From NCBI GenBank assembly GCA_945861085.1, contig OX244046.1, positions 3,596,001 to 3,660,000 on the forward strand: a stretch of 64,000 nucleotides of DNA, in the 5' to 3' direction. This stretch comes from Clostridioides difficile_D. GTDB taxonomy: Bacteria; Bacillota; Clostridia; Peptostreptococcales; Peptostreptococcaceae. The translations under genes were made by a program, and so were the position numbers. A model generated the notes under the pieces. It was given only the letters and a program-made list of their open reading frames with translations. It made no database searches and was not told the DNA's origin. Shown here piece after piece: positions 8,452-17,494 of the stretch (within the stretch, counting starts at the first letter, position 1; each line of letters begins with the position of its first letter).

Positions 8452-9216
8452 TTAATTCTTAAGTTTTTGCACACCTTTGGAATCAACTATGTAATTATCT
8501 TTATACAATAAGTCGGATATTTTTACTAAACTGTATCCATCTTTTTTAAGTCGACTTATTATAGTATCCAAATAGTTATCTACATTATTTATATTAGCAT
8601 GAAATAAAACTATTGAACCAGGTTGAGATTCTTTTATTACTTTTTCAATTACATGGTTTGGTCCAAGTTCTTTCCAGTCTATTGAATCTACATCCCACTT
8701 AATTACTTTATAACCTAAATTACTGCAAATGTCCATAGCTTTATTGTTTACATCCCCAAAAGGAGGTCTAAATAAATTAGTCTTTTTTCCTGTTATATTA
8801 TATATTTTTTCTGATGTAGTTTCTATTTCTTTTGTTATGTCTTCTTTTGATATTTCTTTCAAATTTGCATGGGTATTTGAATGATTTCCAATTTCATGCC
8901 CTTTTTCATCTATAGCTTTTACAATTTCTTCATTATCATCCACCCAACTACCAACTAGAAAAAAAGTAGCTTTTACATTATGTTTATCCAAAATTTTTAA
9001 AATATCATCCATATTATCAGTTCCCCATGCTACATCAAAACTTAAAGCTATTTTTTTCTCATTCGTATCAACTTTATATATAGGCATTTTTGAATTATCG
9101 GATTTAGAGCATATGTATTTTATCCCATAGACAAAAGCAAATATTAATACTAATAATAAGGAAAAAAATAAAACACTATATATCAAAGCTTTAGTTCTTT
9201 TAACTTCTCTTTTCAT
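8452..9216 (-). CDS. Membrane-anchored polysaccharide deacetylase, PdaB-like
   Basis: 254 residues with one N-terminal membrane segment (about 12-34) and a NodB-type deacetylase domain. Motif 1 is LSFDVAWGTDN, motif 2 is HSNTH (the two metal-binding histidines) and motif 3 is RPPFGD. FDxxWG in place of TFDDGP is typical of PdaB-type sporulation proteins, which suggests a spore cortex or peptidoglycan role (inference). The next gene downstream of the intergenic region, on the opposite strand, encodes a spore SASP. The other deacetylase in this window (20812-21639) has the classical TIDDGPS motif. Confidence 0.82.
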   Translation of the reverse strand: MKREVKRTKALIYSVLFFSLLLVLIFAFVYGIKYICSKSDNSKMPIYKVDTNEKKIALSFDVAWGTDNMDDILKILDKHNVKATFFLVGSWVDDNEEIVKAIDEKGHEIGNHSNTHANLKEISKEDITKEIETTSEKIYNITGKKTNLFRPPFGDVNNKAMDICSNLGYKVIKWDVDSIDWKELGPNHVIEKVIKESQPGSIVLFHANINNVDNYLDTIISRLKKDGYSLVKISDLLYKDNYIVDSKGVQKLKN

Positions 9217-9506
9217 ACAATTCCCCCTTTTAAATAATTTCTTCTATATTTAAAATTTATTTTTTTTTAGCTCAAAAAAGTACTGTAATATTTAATTTGT
9301 AAGACAACAACTAAAAAAATAAATCCTATATTGACCCAATTAAACTCTATAAAATACTCGTTTATTTAATTTTTTTATATTTTTTACATTTTTACCTTTA
9401 TTTTTCTGTATATATTATTTTTATTTTGGAGAAATTAGTATTAACATCACATAAATAAAAGTGTTGTTAGACATCATAAACTAATTATTTGAGGAGGAAA
9501 TTTACT

Positions 9507-9710
9507 ATGTCAAATTCAAACAGAACAGTAGTTCCAGAAGCAAAAGCTGCTTTAAACCAAATGAAATTAGAAATAGCTAATGAAATAGGTTTATCTAACT
9601 ATGAAAACATAGACAAAGGTAACTTAACAGCTAGAGAAAATGGATATGTTGGTGGATATATGACTAAGAAATTAGTTGAAATGGCTGAAAGACAAATGGC
9701 TGGAAAATAA
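9507..9710 (+). CDS. sspB: Alpha/beta-type small acid-soluble spore protein
   Basis: 67 residues. I choose ATG at 9507 because GAGGAGG lies just upstream; an in-frame TTG at 9489 would put the ribosome site inside the gene. The sequence has the SASP signatures: a GPR protease site in LEIANEIGL, and the DNA-binding C-terminal block with GNLTAREN and GGYMTKKLVE. Such proteins coat and protect spore DNA and are made in the forespore under sigma-G. It is a single-gene unit with its own terminator. The symbol follows C. difficile usage as I remember it; paralogues are hard to tell apart. Confidence 0.92.
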   Translation: MSNSNRTVVPEAKAALNQMKLEIANEIGLSNYENIDKGNLTARENGYVGGYMTKKLVEMAERQMAGK

Positions 9711-9737
9711 ATAGTAAATTTTGACACCTGGGTATCA

Positions 9738-9768
9738 ACAGGGCTGCTAATTAGTAGCCCTGTTTCTC
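9738..9768 (+). terminator. Terminator of the SASP gene
   Basis: GC-rich stem AACAGGGCT / AGCCCTGTT with a short loop, followed by a short T-rich tail, 27 bases after the stop. Confidence 0.85.
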
Positions 9769-9900
9769 CATGTTTATTTATAAAATTATTTTTATATAAA
9801 TTGTTAAAGATTAATAATACTATACAAATTGTTCTTTTAATTTTGTATAAATTAGTTTAATATATTATATATAGAAATAGTTTGACGGAGGATGATATTT

Positions 9901-10437
9901 ATGTTTGAAAACTCGTCTGAAGAATTAGCATATCACAAACTTTTAATTTTATATATATTAGAAAAAATTAAAATGGATTTAACTAATTCTCAAATAACTC
10001 AAGTAGTATTAGAGACTGAAATGATGAATTATTTTTCATTACAACAGCTTTTATCTCAGCTTATGGAATCTAAGTTTTTGACTACATATAAAGACTCTGA
10101 CAGAGAATATTATGCTCTTACTCAAAGAGGCGTAGAAAGTCTAGAATACTTCTTTAATCGAATACCTACTAGTGTTACTGAAAAAATAGACAAGTATATA
10201 GATTCTAACAAAGAAAATTTACTAGCAGATACTCAAGTAAAGTCTAGCTTCGTAAAACAAAGTGATAATGAATTTATCGTCAACCTTAGAGTCATAGAAA
10301 ATCAGTCTAACTTAATAGATTTAAATCTAAATGTTTCATCAGAGAAACAGGCAAAACTTATCTGCAATAATTGGAAAAACAATGCATCTTATATGTATGC
10401 CGAAGTTATCGACCTACTTATAAGAGACATACATTAA
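9901..10437 (+). CDS. DUF4364 family protein (winged-helix-like)
   Basis: 178 residues from ATG at 9901. A second ATG at 9892 directly abuts the GGAGG and is unlikely to be used. The N-terminal 80 residues look like a winged helix (helices, then DREYYALTQRGVESLEYF), as in PadR/DUF4364 proteins of clostridia. The C-terminal part is mixed alpha/beta. The family has no established function; transcriptional regulation is a guess from the fold. It converges on the next gene and shares a terminator with it. Confidence 0.8.
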   Translation: MFENSSEELAYHKLLILYILEKIKMDLTNSQITQVVLETEMMNYFSLQQLLSQLMESKFLTTYKDSDREYYALTQRGVESLEYFFNRIPTSVTEKIDKYIDSNKENLLADTQVKSSFVKQSDNEFIVNLRVIENQSNLIDLNLNVSSEKQAKLICNNWKNNASYMYAEVIDLLIRDIH

Positions 10438-10474
10438 AGCCTACAAACAAACTATAGTTGTAGGCTCTTTTCCT
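10438..10474 (+). terminator. Convergent terminator between DUF4364 and the propeller gene
   Basis: AGCCTACAA / TTGTAGGCT stem followed by CTTTTCC on the plus strand. It overlaps the last codons of the minus-strand gene. Confidence 0.7.
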
Positions 10475-11307
10475 ACCCTGATTACTTTTATTAATTTATT
10501 ATTTGCAGTTTCGTAAACCTTCACTGAGTTTTCCTGTGTATCTGATACAAATAGTAACTTTTCATCTTTGGATATTTCTAATCCCTGAGGAATTCCATTT
10601 ATCTCAATATTCCCAATATATCTACTTGTTGTATAATCTAATATTCTCACATTATTATATCCTAAATCAGCAACATAAACTTTTTTCCCACTATAATTAA
10701 ACCTTATTTCTACTGGTAATAAGAATTCATATAATACCTTTTTTATATCCATGCTCACTTCATCAACTATTATAAGCTTTCCATCAAGTGTTGATATATA
10801 CATTTCTTTCTTTCGTTTATCAAGTTCTATATGCCACGCTCTAAAGTCCATGTTTATTTTCTTTTGTATATTTTTGTTAATTGCATCTATACATACTATC
10901 GAATTTATACATGGTACATATAACTTTTTACTCTCTCTGTCAAAATCAAATCCATGTGGCATGTTATCAACACTAATAATTCCTATTGGATTTAATGTAT
11001 TTTTATCTAGTATATATATACTATTAGAATCTTCATTTGCTACAAATAATTCATTATCGCTAAGTACAATTTGACTAAGACTTCCTCCTATAGAAACAGT
11101 ATCTATTATTTTGTCATTACTTAAATCTAAGACATAGAGTATCCCATTACTTGAACTAGGTATGTATATTAAATTTTTTTCTTTTTCTATGCAAAAATGA
11201 TGTGGATATATATTATCTTCTAATACTATTTCTTTTTCTAGCTCAAGTGTAGAATAATCAACTATGCTAATACTCTTTGATAGATAGTTAGAAATATAGA
11301 TTTTCAT
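10441..11307 (-). CDS. YncE/YVTN-type beta-propeller repeat protein
   Basis: 288 residues with repeated 40-residue units of the pattern ...V...GxxPxGxxxxxxxxxLYV... (for example IVLSDNELFVANEDSNSIYILD, split here as NELFVANEDSN and IYILD, and KKVYVADLGYNNVRILDY). No signal peptide is visible, so it appears cytoplasmic, unlike E. coli YncE. It may be a seven-bladed propeller used for binding; no catalytic signature is visible. It is followed head-to-head by the divergent TSCPD gene. Confidence 0.8.
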   Translation of the reverse strand: MKIYISNYLSKSISIVDYSTLELEKEIVLEDNIYPHHFCIEKEKNLIYIPSSSNGILYVLDLSNDKIIDTVSIGGSLSQIVLSDNELFVANEDSNSIYILDKNTLNPIGIISVDNMPHGFDFDRESKKLYVPCINSIVCIDAINKNIQKKINMDFRAWHIELDKRKKEMYISTLDGKLIIVDEVSMDIKKVLYEFLLPVEIRFNYSGKKVYVADLGYNNVRILDYTTSRYIGNIEINGIPQGLEISKDEKLLFVSDTQENSVKVYETANNKLIKVIRVGKEPTTIVCL

Positions 11308-11456
11308 ATAACCCCTCCTCTCTACAATACATATACTACAATAATATATTATTTCATTAGCTTGTATTATGCTTTATAGTTGCATTATTACGCATATATT
11401 TGGTATTATTATTAATGTTAAAAATAAAGAAATAATATTTAATGGAGGTCTTTTTA

Positions 11457-11702
11457 ATGAAAGTAACATTTAACCCAAGTGGTGTCTGTTGTAGAGAAAT
11501 GATTTTTGAAGTTGATGAAAATAATATGATTGTTGATGCTGAGTTTATAGGAGGATGTAATGGTAATTTATCAGGACTTAGAAGCTTAATAATTGGTCAA
11601 AATGCTCTTGAAGTTGCTGATAAGCTAAATGGTATTGACTGTGGTGGAAAAGGTACTTCTTGTCCAGACCAGTTATCTAAAGCCATCCGTCAATCTATAT
11701 AA
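11457..11702 (+). CDS. TSCPD-domain protein (TIGR03905-like)
   Basis: 81 residues. The start is ATG at 11457 with GGAGG ten bases upstream. It carries FNPSGVCC near the N-terminus and the C-terminal GTSCPDQLSKAI motif. The TSCPD domain is named for this Thr-Ser-Cys-Pro-Asp motif, found also at the C-terminus of some ribonucleotide reductases. The stand-alone clostridial form has no known function. The conserved cysteines suggest metal or redox chemistry (inference). Confidence 0.82.
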   Translation: MKVTFNPSGVCCREMIFEVDENNMIVDAEFIGGCNGNLSGLRSLIIGQNALEVADKLNGIDCGGKGTSCPDQLSKAIRQSI

Positions 11703-11750
11703 TTACTACTATATAAACATCAATAAAATTATTAAAAACTTACTTTATAT

Positions 11751-11787
11751 AAAAAGAGTTGTCCATTTTTTAGACAACTCTTTTTTA
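11751..11787 (+). terminator. Terminator downstream of the TSCPD gene (bidirectional)
   Basis: Perfect AAAAAGAGTTGTC / GACAACTCTTTTT stem with T-runs on both strands. It can also serve the convergent folC gene. Confidence 0.85.
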
Positions 11788-11823
11788 TACTTTTATTTAT
11801 ATTCATGTATTTATTTTATAAAA

Positions 11824-13119
11824 TTATAATTTCTTTACTAAAGTTCTTACTGTACCAATCATATATAATGAACCTGCACTTATTATAACATCATCCTTAT
11901 TTGATGTTTCTAAGGTATAATTTACTGCGTCTTCTATCTCATGTTTTGATGTTACATCATCCACATATTTTAATACTTTTCCTTTTAATACATCTGAATT
12001 TATAGCTCTTGGATTACTTGGTGTTGTTGTTATTACCTTATTGAAGTGTGGCAATAATATATCTAAAACACTATCAATATCTTTGTCTTCTAACATACCT
12101 ATTAATAAGGTTAATTTTCTATCTTTAAAATTTTTATCAAGTGCTTTTGCTAAAGATTTTGCTCCATCTTCATTATGTGCACCATCTATTATAAAAATTG
12201 GATTTTCTTTTATCTTTTCTATTCTTCCTGGCCATTTAGTAGTTATAAGGCCTTTTCTTATAGACTCTTCACTTATATTTGCTAATTTTATATCTTTTAG
12301 ATATTTTATTACACTCATTGCCAATATAGAATTATTTATTTGATGTTCTCCTATCAGTTTTATTTCAAGGTCTTTATAAATTTCTTTCATTACAGTACAA
12401 TCATATATTTGAGAATTTATATCTGATTTTTTTATATTTACATCATCAAAATTAACTTCTATATATTCAGCTTTTTTTTCATTACAAACTGACTTTATAA
12501 CATCTTTTGCTTCATCAGTTTGGTCATATACTAGTACTACTCCATTTTCCTTTATTATGCCAGCCTTTTCATATGCTATTTTTTCTATTGTATCTCCAAG
12601 TATACCTGTATGGTCCAAACTTATAGATGCTATCACACTTACAAGTGATTTTGTTATTACATTCGTAGCATCATATCTTCCACCTAATCCAACTTCCAAA
12701 GCTACAAAGTCTACCTTTTGTTCCGAATAGTAATAAAATGCCATAGCAGTAACCACTTCAAATTCTGTTGGATATGCATAGCCTTCTTCCACCATAATCT
12801 CTATTTTTTCCTTTATTAATTCAATTATTCTAGCAACATCATCTTGTGGTATATTTTCTCCATTTACTCTTATACGTTCAGTAAAAGTTTCTAAATATGG
12901 AGATGTATATAAACCAACTTTATATCCACTCTCTCTCAGTATATTAGAAACAAAAGAACACACAGAACCTTTTCCATTAGTTCCAGCTATATGTATTATA
13001 TTTAAAGTTTCTTGTGGATTTCCTAATAATTCTAATAATTTTCCGATATTCTCTAGACCTAATCTTATACCAAATTTATTGGTTTGTGATATGTACTCTA
13101 ATGCTTCCTCGTATTTCAT
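11824..13119 (-). CDS. folC: Folylpolyglutamate synthase / dihydrofolate synthase
   Basis: 431 residues, the usual length. The N-terminal Mur-ligase fold has the P-loop GTNGKGSVCSFV (about 46-57), SPYLETFTERIRVNG and LEVGLGGRYDATN, followed by SLDHTGILGDT. The C-terminal ligase domain contains FIIDGAHNEDGAKSL. These are the hallmark FolC motifs. The enzyme adds glutamates to folates, and in many bacteria also makes dihydrofolate from dihydropteroate. It is a single gene here, upstream of the subtilase gene's stop by 119 bases. Confidence 0.93.
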   Translation of the reverse strand: MKYEEALEYISQTNKFGIRLGLENIGKLLELLGNPQETLNIIHIAGTNGKGSVCSFVSNILRESGYKVGLYTSPYLETFTERIRVNGENIPQDDVARIIELIKEKIEIMVEEGYAYPTEFEVVTAMAFYYYSEQKVDFVALEVGLGGRYDATNVITKSLVSVIASISLDHTGILGDTIEKIAYEKAGIIKENGVVLVYDQTDEAKDVIKSVCNEKKAEYIEVNFDDVNIKKSDINSQIYDCTVMKEIYKDLEIKLIGEHQINNSILAMSVIKYLKDIKLANISEESIRKGLITTKWPGRIEKIKENPIFIIDGAHNEDGAKSLAKALDKNFKDRKLTLLIGMLEDKDIDSVLDILLPHFNKVITTTPSNPRAINSDVLKGKVLKYVDDVTSKHEIEDAVNYTLETSNKDDVIISAGSLYMIGTVRTLVKKL

Positions 13120-13237
13120 TATCTAATTCCCCCTGTATTGGCATTTTCTTTTATGTTATCTAATTATAGTGTATTTTTGGCTTTTAATCTACTGACAAAG
13201 AATACATATAATCTAATACCTTCTACATTAAATTCAG

Positions 13238-14257
13238 CTACAAATCTTTATTTTTATACCTTTCCACTAATCTAGTTAGTGTATATATCGAAACTAAGTC
13301 ATATTTCGATATGTTCATATAATTAAACTTTATGTCAAATCTATGTTCTAGTTTTTTCAATAAATTAAAACAATTATCATAAATTAGTCCTATCTCCTTA
13401 TTAAAAAGGCTACATTGAAATAATTTCTCATTATCATCTTCAATATTTAAACAATCCTTGACAACATCAGCTACTTTCATAAGAAGAGTATTTTCTTTGT
13501 CATACAAATCAAATTTAAAGTTTTGAATTCTACTATACTCGTCAAAATCATAACTGTCCCAATGATTTTTAGTTGCTAATGATTCAAGCTTATCATTTAA
13601 ATCAGATATTGTTATATCTGGTTTTTCTGATAATATCTTAGCTATTTTACCAGTAAACTTTGCTGATAAATAACTATTACATTTTGGTGGCAACTTATAG
13701 GAATTATTTATATCACAACTTATATATGAATTGCTATCCATAACACATTGAACATCATATTTTTTATTGTACCAAAATGAATTATCTACATCTAAAGTAA
13801 ATCCCCTTACTCCTATGACATTGTTAAACATAGCTGGATAACTTAAGTTAAAGTTATTATCTAGTGAACATACTATTATTTTTCCTTTTCTAAACAATTC
13901 ATAGCAAACTTCAAATAACCCCTTAACACTTTCTACTCCTATTACTGATAAACTCAAATTAATTAATCTTATATTAGTGTCTAAAAGGTATCTTAATGCT
14001 TCTTCAAGAACTTTTATATTTGTAATACCATCTGTCCCTAAAACTTTTATTACAAATAACTCTACATCTTCATACTCCTTCTTTATTATTGATGCACAAG
14101 CAGTTCCATGACCATCTTCATCATCAAATTTATCTGATATAAAGATATAATCATGTATACATTCAAAAGCAATTCCTCCAACTAAGCTATCTTTTAAGTA
14201 ATCATGTTCTTTATCTATTCCTGTATCTAATACTGCAACCTTAACTTTATTATTCAT
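13238..14257 (-). CDS. Subtilisin-family (S8) peptidase, divergent, without signal peptide
   Basis: 339 residues. The first third has the subtilase core: Asp11 in AVLDTGID, His50 in DGHGTACAS, an oxyanion-hole-like Asn134 in SLDN before NLSYPAMFNNVIGV, and a candidate nucleophile Ser195 in CNSYLSAKFTG. The last replaces the usual GTSxAxP, so activity is likely but not certain. About 130 C-terminal residues after the catalytic part match nothing I recognise. No secretion signal or prodomain is visible, so it should act in the cytoplasm. It is not adjacent to csp germination genes or a lantibiotic cluster. Confidence 0.75.
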   Translation of the reverse strand: MNNKVKVAVLDTGIDKEHDYLKDSLVGGIAFECIHDYIFISDKFDDEDGHGTACASIIKKEYEDVELFVIKVLGTDGITNIKVLEEALRYLLDTNIRLINLSLSVIGVESVKGLFEVCYELFRKGKIIVCSLDNNFNLSYPAMFNNVIGVRGFTLDVDNSFWYNKKYDVQCVMDSNSYISCDINNSYKLPPKCNSYLSAKFTGKIAKILSEKPDITISDLNDKLESLATKNHWDSYDFDEYSRIQNFKFDLYDKENTLLMKVADVVKDCLNIEDDNEKLFQCSLFNKEIGLIYDNCFNLLKKLEHRFDIKFNYMNISKYDLVSIYTLTRLVERYKNKDL

Positions 14258-14489
14258 ATCACATATATTCTCCAGTACTAAAAGTTTTTAATGTATCTAT
14301 GTTAATAGTTTATCTTAAACTTTGATTTAAGTTGCACAATTTATCTTTTAAATGCTATATTTCTTGCTAAAAACATAAAATAAGTACACTATATATTTAA
14401 TTTATATTTATTATATCAATTATTATCATTAAATTGTTAAATATTACGATAAAATTTTTAGATTTATATCACAATTTAGAATTATTTGT

Positions 14490-14526
14490 AAAAAGGAGAT
14501 TATCTTTTTTATTAGACAATCCCCTT
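14490..14526 (-). terminator. Orphan terminator in the 14258-15066 gap
   Basis: On the minus strand AAGGGGATTGTC pairs with GATAATCTCCTT (two G-U pairs) and is followed by TTTTTAC. No recognisable minus-strand gene precedes it. The rest of this 800-base gap is AT-rich without a convincing ORF; the end near 15050 holds the azlC ribosome site. Confidence 0.5.
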
Positions 14527-15066
14527 GTATGTTTTTTATTAATATTTATCTATAATTAACCATTAATTGTATTTTATGATGTTTAATTTTAATACTATAT
14601 ATTTCGATTTTATTTAGGGGAACAATTATTTATATGCTATAAGAACACTAATTTGAGTGAACTTGTTCTATAATCAAATTTACAAAATATGCTATTCTAC
14701 AAAGTATGAATCAAAAGGCAAAAAAATACTAAAAATAACAAATCAACATCAATTTCAGCCAATATATAAAACTTACATCAAATATACATAAAAACTAATA
14801 TAACTATTATTCTAAAAACTAATACCTACATCCTTATACATTATATCATATTTCAATAAATAAATTGCATAAAAGGAAATCTTTTAATAGAATTAAACTG
14901 TTTATTAATTCATTACTATAAGTTCTACAAATTATAAGTACTTATTTTAATATTTATACTGTATTTCCTTTAATATTGATATAACTAATTAAAATAGATA
15001 TAATAAAATGAAACAAATATTTATAGAATTTTATAAATATTCATTATTTTAAAGAGGTGATTATAT

Positions 15067-15783
15067 TTGAAAAAAGACATATCAAGAAAAGAAATCTTAA
15101 AAGAAAGTTTTCTGGCATCAATCCCAATATTTCTAGGATATATTCCATTAGGACTTATTTGTGGTATTATGCTTCAAAAGGCTGGTTTATCTGCATTTTA
15201 TATATTAATGATGTCACTCATGGTATTTGCAGGTAGTTCACAATTTGTAGCAGCTTCAATGCTTGCTTCAAATGGAAGTATTACTTCAATAGTACTAACC
15301 ACATTTATATTGAATCTTCGCAACTTCTTAATGAGCTCTAATTTACATATGCATATAAAAAATAAAAACATGAAGTTTTTAATGTATTTTTGTCATGGTG
15401 TCACAGATGAAACATTTGCTATAAACTTAGAAAAATATACTTACGGAAATTGGACAGACAGACACGCATTATACTTAAATAATCTTTGTGTAATAGTATG
15501 GGCTGGTAGTTGTTTCTTAGGAGCATTTCTTGGAGAAATTGTTAGTATAAGTGACTCTGTTGCTGGCTTTCTACTTACAGCAATGTTTATTACATTAGTA
15601 GTTAATCAAATTAAAAATAAAGTATATATACTAGTTTCAATACTATCTATACTATTATCAATAATTTTATATACTTTATTTAAAAGCAGTTTAGTTATCA
15701 TAATAGCATCTATTTTCTCTGCTTTATTTGGCTTTTATATACAAAAATTAAACCGCAAAAAGGAGGAAATCTATGAATACTAA
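15067..15783 (+). CDS. azlC: AzlC-type branched-chain amino acid exporter, large subunit
   Basis: 238 residues from a TTG start with AGAGGTG nine bases upstream. It is a polytopic membrane protein with the AzlC signature region (IPIFLGYIPLGLICG at 19-33, MVFAGSSQFVAASML, and NLRNFLMSSNLH). Members pair with the small AzlD protein to export branched-chain amino acids (AzlCD/YgaZH family). It overlaps the next gene by 11 bases, so the two are translationally coupled. Confidence 0.9.
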   Translation: MKKDISRKEILKESFLASIPIFLGYIPLGLICGIMLQKAGLSAFYILMMSLMVFAGSSQFVAASMLASNGSITSIVLTTFILNLRNFLMSSNLHMHIKNKNMKFLMYFCHGVTDETFAINLEKYTYGNWTDRHALYLNNLCVIVWAGSCFLGAFLGEIVSISDSVAGFLLTAMFITLVVNQIKNKVYILVSILSILLSIILYTLFKSSLVIIIASIFSALFGFYIQKLNRKKEEIYEY

Positions 15784-16096
15784 TTATATAATTCTAGTCA
15801 TTCTAGGTATGACAGTTGTTACTTATATCCCAAGAATTTTACCAATGATAATACTTTCAAAAAATGATATGCCTGATTCTATTAAAGACATCATGAAGTT
15901 TATACCTATTGCTATACTTAGTTCACTAATAGCAAAGGATATTTTTTTTAATGGAGATAGTCTATATCTGTCAATCACTAATCCCAAAATTATATCAGGA
16001 ATAATAGTATTATTAGTAGCTTATAAATTTAAGTCTATTGCTGTATCAATAGCTGTAGGTGCAATATCTATATGTTTTTTGGGAGTCATATTTTAA
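15773..16096 (+). CDS. azlD: AzlD, small subunit of the branched-chain amino acid exporter
   Basis: 107 residues with an AAAAGGAGG site inside the end of azlC. The protein has four hydrophobic segments and the AzlD motif TYIPRILPMIIL followed by IMKFIPIAILSSLIAKDIF. It works as the partner of AzlC. In other Firmicutes the pair is often under Lrp-like control, but no regulator gene is adjacent here. Confidence 0.9.
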   Translation: MNTNYIILVILGMTVVTYIPRILPMIILSKNDMPDSIKDIMKFIPIAILSSLIAKDIFFNGDSLYLSITNPKIISGIIVLLVAYKFKSIAVSIAVGAISICFLGVIF

Positions 16097-16253
16097 AATT
16101 TAATATTCAATTAATATACAGTAAATAAACTAAAACAATGTATAATACTGTATATAAAAATCAATTATAATATACTAATAATTAAGCTATTATAATAATG
16201 TACTCTACATATGAAACAATATCAAAAATCTATAAGCTACTATTTTACATAAT

Positions 16254-16302
16254 AAAAACTGTCTTAATATAGATAATTCTTTATATACTAAGACAGTTTT
16301 TA
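16254..16302. terminator. Bidirectional terminator between azlD and the LytTR regulator
   Basis: Stem AAAAACTGTCTTA / TAAGACAGTTTTT with T-runs on both strands. It serves both convergent transcripts. Confidence 0.85.
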
Positions 16303-16363
16303 AGCAATAGCCCTGTGATGACATTAAATATTTTTTACGATATTTTTATTTACCTTTTTAAAA

Positions 16364-17074
16364 TTAATACATTATATCACATAACAAGCTTGTTAGTGCT
16401 GTTTTTAAATCTTTAAGTCTATACTTACTTATAGGTATAAATTTTTCGTTAATAGTAATCATATTATCCCCAATATCTTCTATCCTTCTTAAGTTGACAA
16501 TAAAACTTGTGTGACATCTAAAAAAGCCATTTTCACACAGTAATTTTTCTGCCTGTTTCATGCTCATATTCGCTTTATAATCTCTACCTAATGTATGTAC
16601 AACTAAATCTCTCTTTACAGTTTCAACGTACAAAATAGAATCTATCAATATTCTGTTAAATCCTTTTTTACTGTTTAAAACTATATAACGCTCCTTTTTT
16701 CTTTGAAGGTTATCAATACAAAGATTTACACCCATTGCAAAGTTGCTATACTCTATAGGTTTCACTAAATACCTATAAGCACGTACTTCATAACCTTGGG
16801 GGGCATACTCTGAAAAAGCTGTTGTAAATATAATTTCTACTTTTTCATCAAACTTTCTTATTTTTTTAGCCACCTCAATTCCATTGATATCTTTCATTTG
16901 GATATCTAAAAATATAATGTCAATTTTTTCTGGGTATTTGGATATTAAATCTTCTCCACAAGAGAATTCCAGTATTTGATAATTTAGACATCTTTCAGAC
17001 AAAAGTTTTTCTGTAAATTCTTTTAGTATGCTTCTTTGTATTTTTTCGTCATCACATATAACTACCCTGAACAT
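16364..17074 (-). CDS. LytTR-family (AgrA-like) response regulator, orphan
   Basis: 236 residues. The receiver domain (1-120) has the acidic pair in VVICDDEKIQ, the phosphoacceptor Asp in IIFLDIQMKDINGIE and the conserved Lys in YLVKPIEY. A LytTR DNA-binding domain follows (about 135-232) with YVETVKRDLVVHT, MSMKQAEKLL and FFRCHTSFIVNLRRI. Good GGAGGTG site. No histidine kinase or autoinducing peptide gene is adjacent, so partner and targets are unknown. Confidence 0.88.
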   Translation of the reverse strand: MFRVVICDDEKIQRSILKEFTEKLLSERCLNYQILEFSCGEDLISKYPEKIDIIFLDIQMKDINGIEVAKKIRKFDEKVEIIFTTAFSEYAPQGYEVRAYRYLVKPIEYSNFAMGVNLCIDNLQRKKERYIVLNSKKGFNRILIDSILYVETVKRDLVVHTLGRDYKANMSMKQAEKLLCENGFFRCHTSFIVNLRRIEDIGDNMITINEKFIPISKYRLKDLKTALTSLLCDIMY

Positions 17075-17441
17075 AATATCACCTCCAAATCTAAAATATC
17101 ATTTAGTTTACTTTATTTCAATTTCCAAACTGTACTTGATAACTTTTATATTTAAATTTCTTTATAAATTTAAATTGTCGATTAAACTACTTATATCAAT
17201 TACCTTTAATATTTAAACTTAAATCACGATAAATTCATATACTTTTCTAGACATATTATGTAAAAAAACATAGTAAAATAAATGTAATATGTATTTATTA
17301 TCCTATATTAAATATCATAATATATCAAATTTTTATTACTTATAAATTTTAAAATATAAAATTTATATATTCATCAAATAAGATAAAAATATAACACATC
17401 TGTAAAGAATTATAACATCATATTTATCTATATATAAAGAA

Positions 17442-17482
17442 AAACATACAAAAAGTACAGAATATATACTTTTTGTATGTTT
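17442..17482 (-). terminator. valS terminator; rest of 17075-17494 without a gene
   Basis: 16-base stem AAACATACAAAAAGTA with its complement just after the valS stop. The minus-strand tail is TTTCTTTATA. The remaining 370 bases are very AT-rich and show no gene. Confidence 0.8.
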
Positions 17483-17494
17483 CTATTCTTATAT

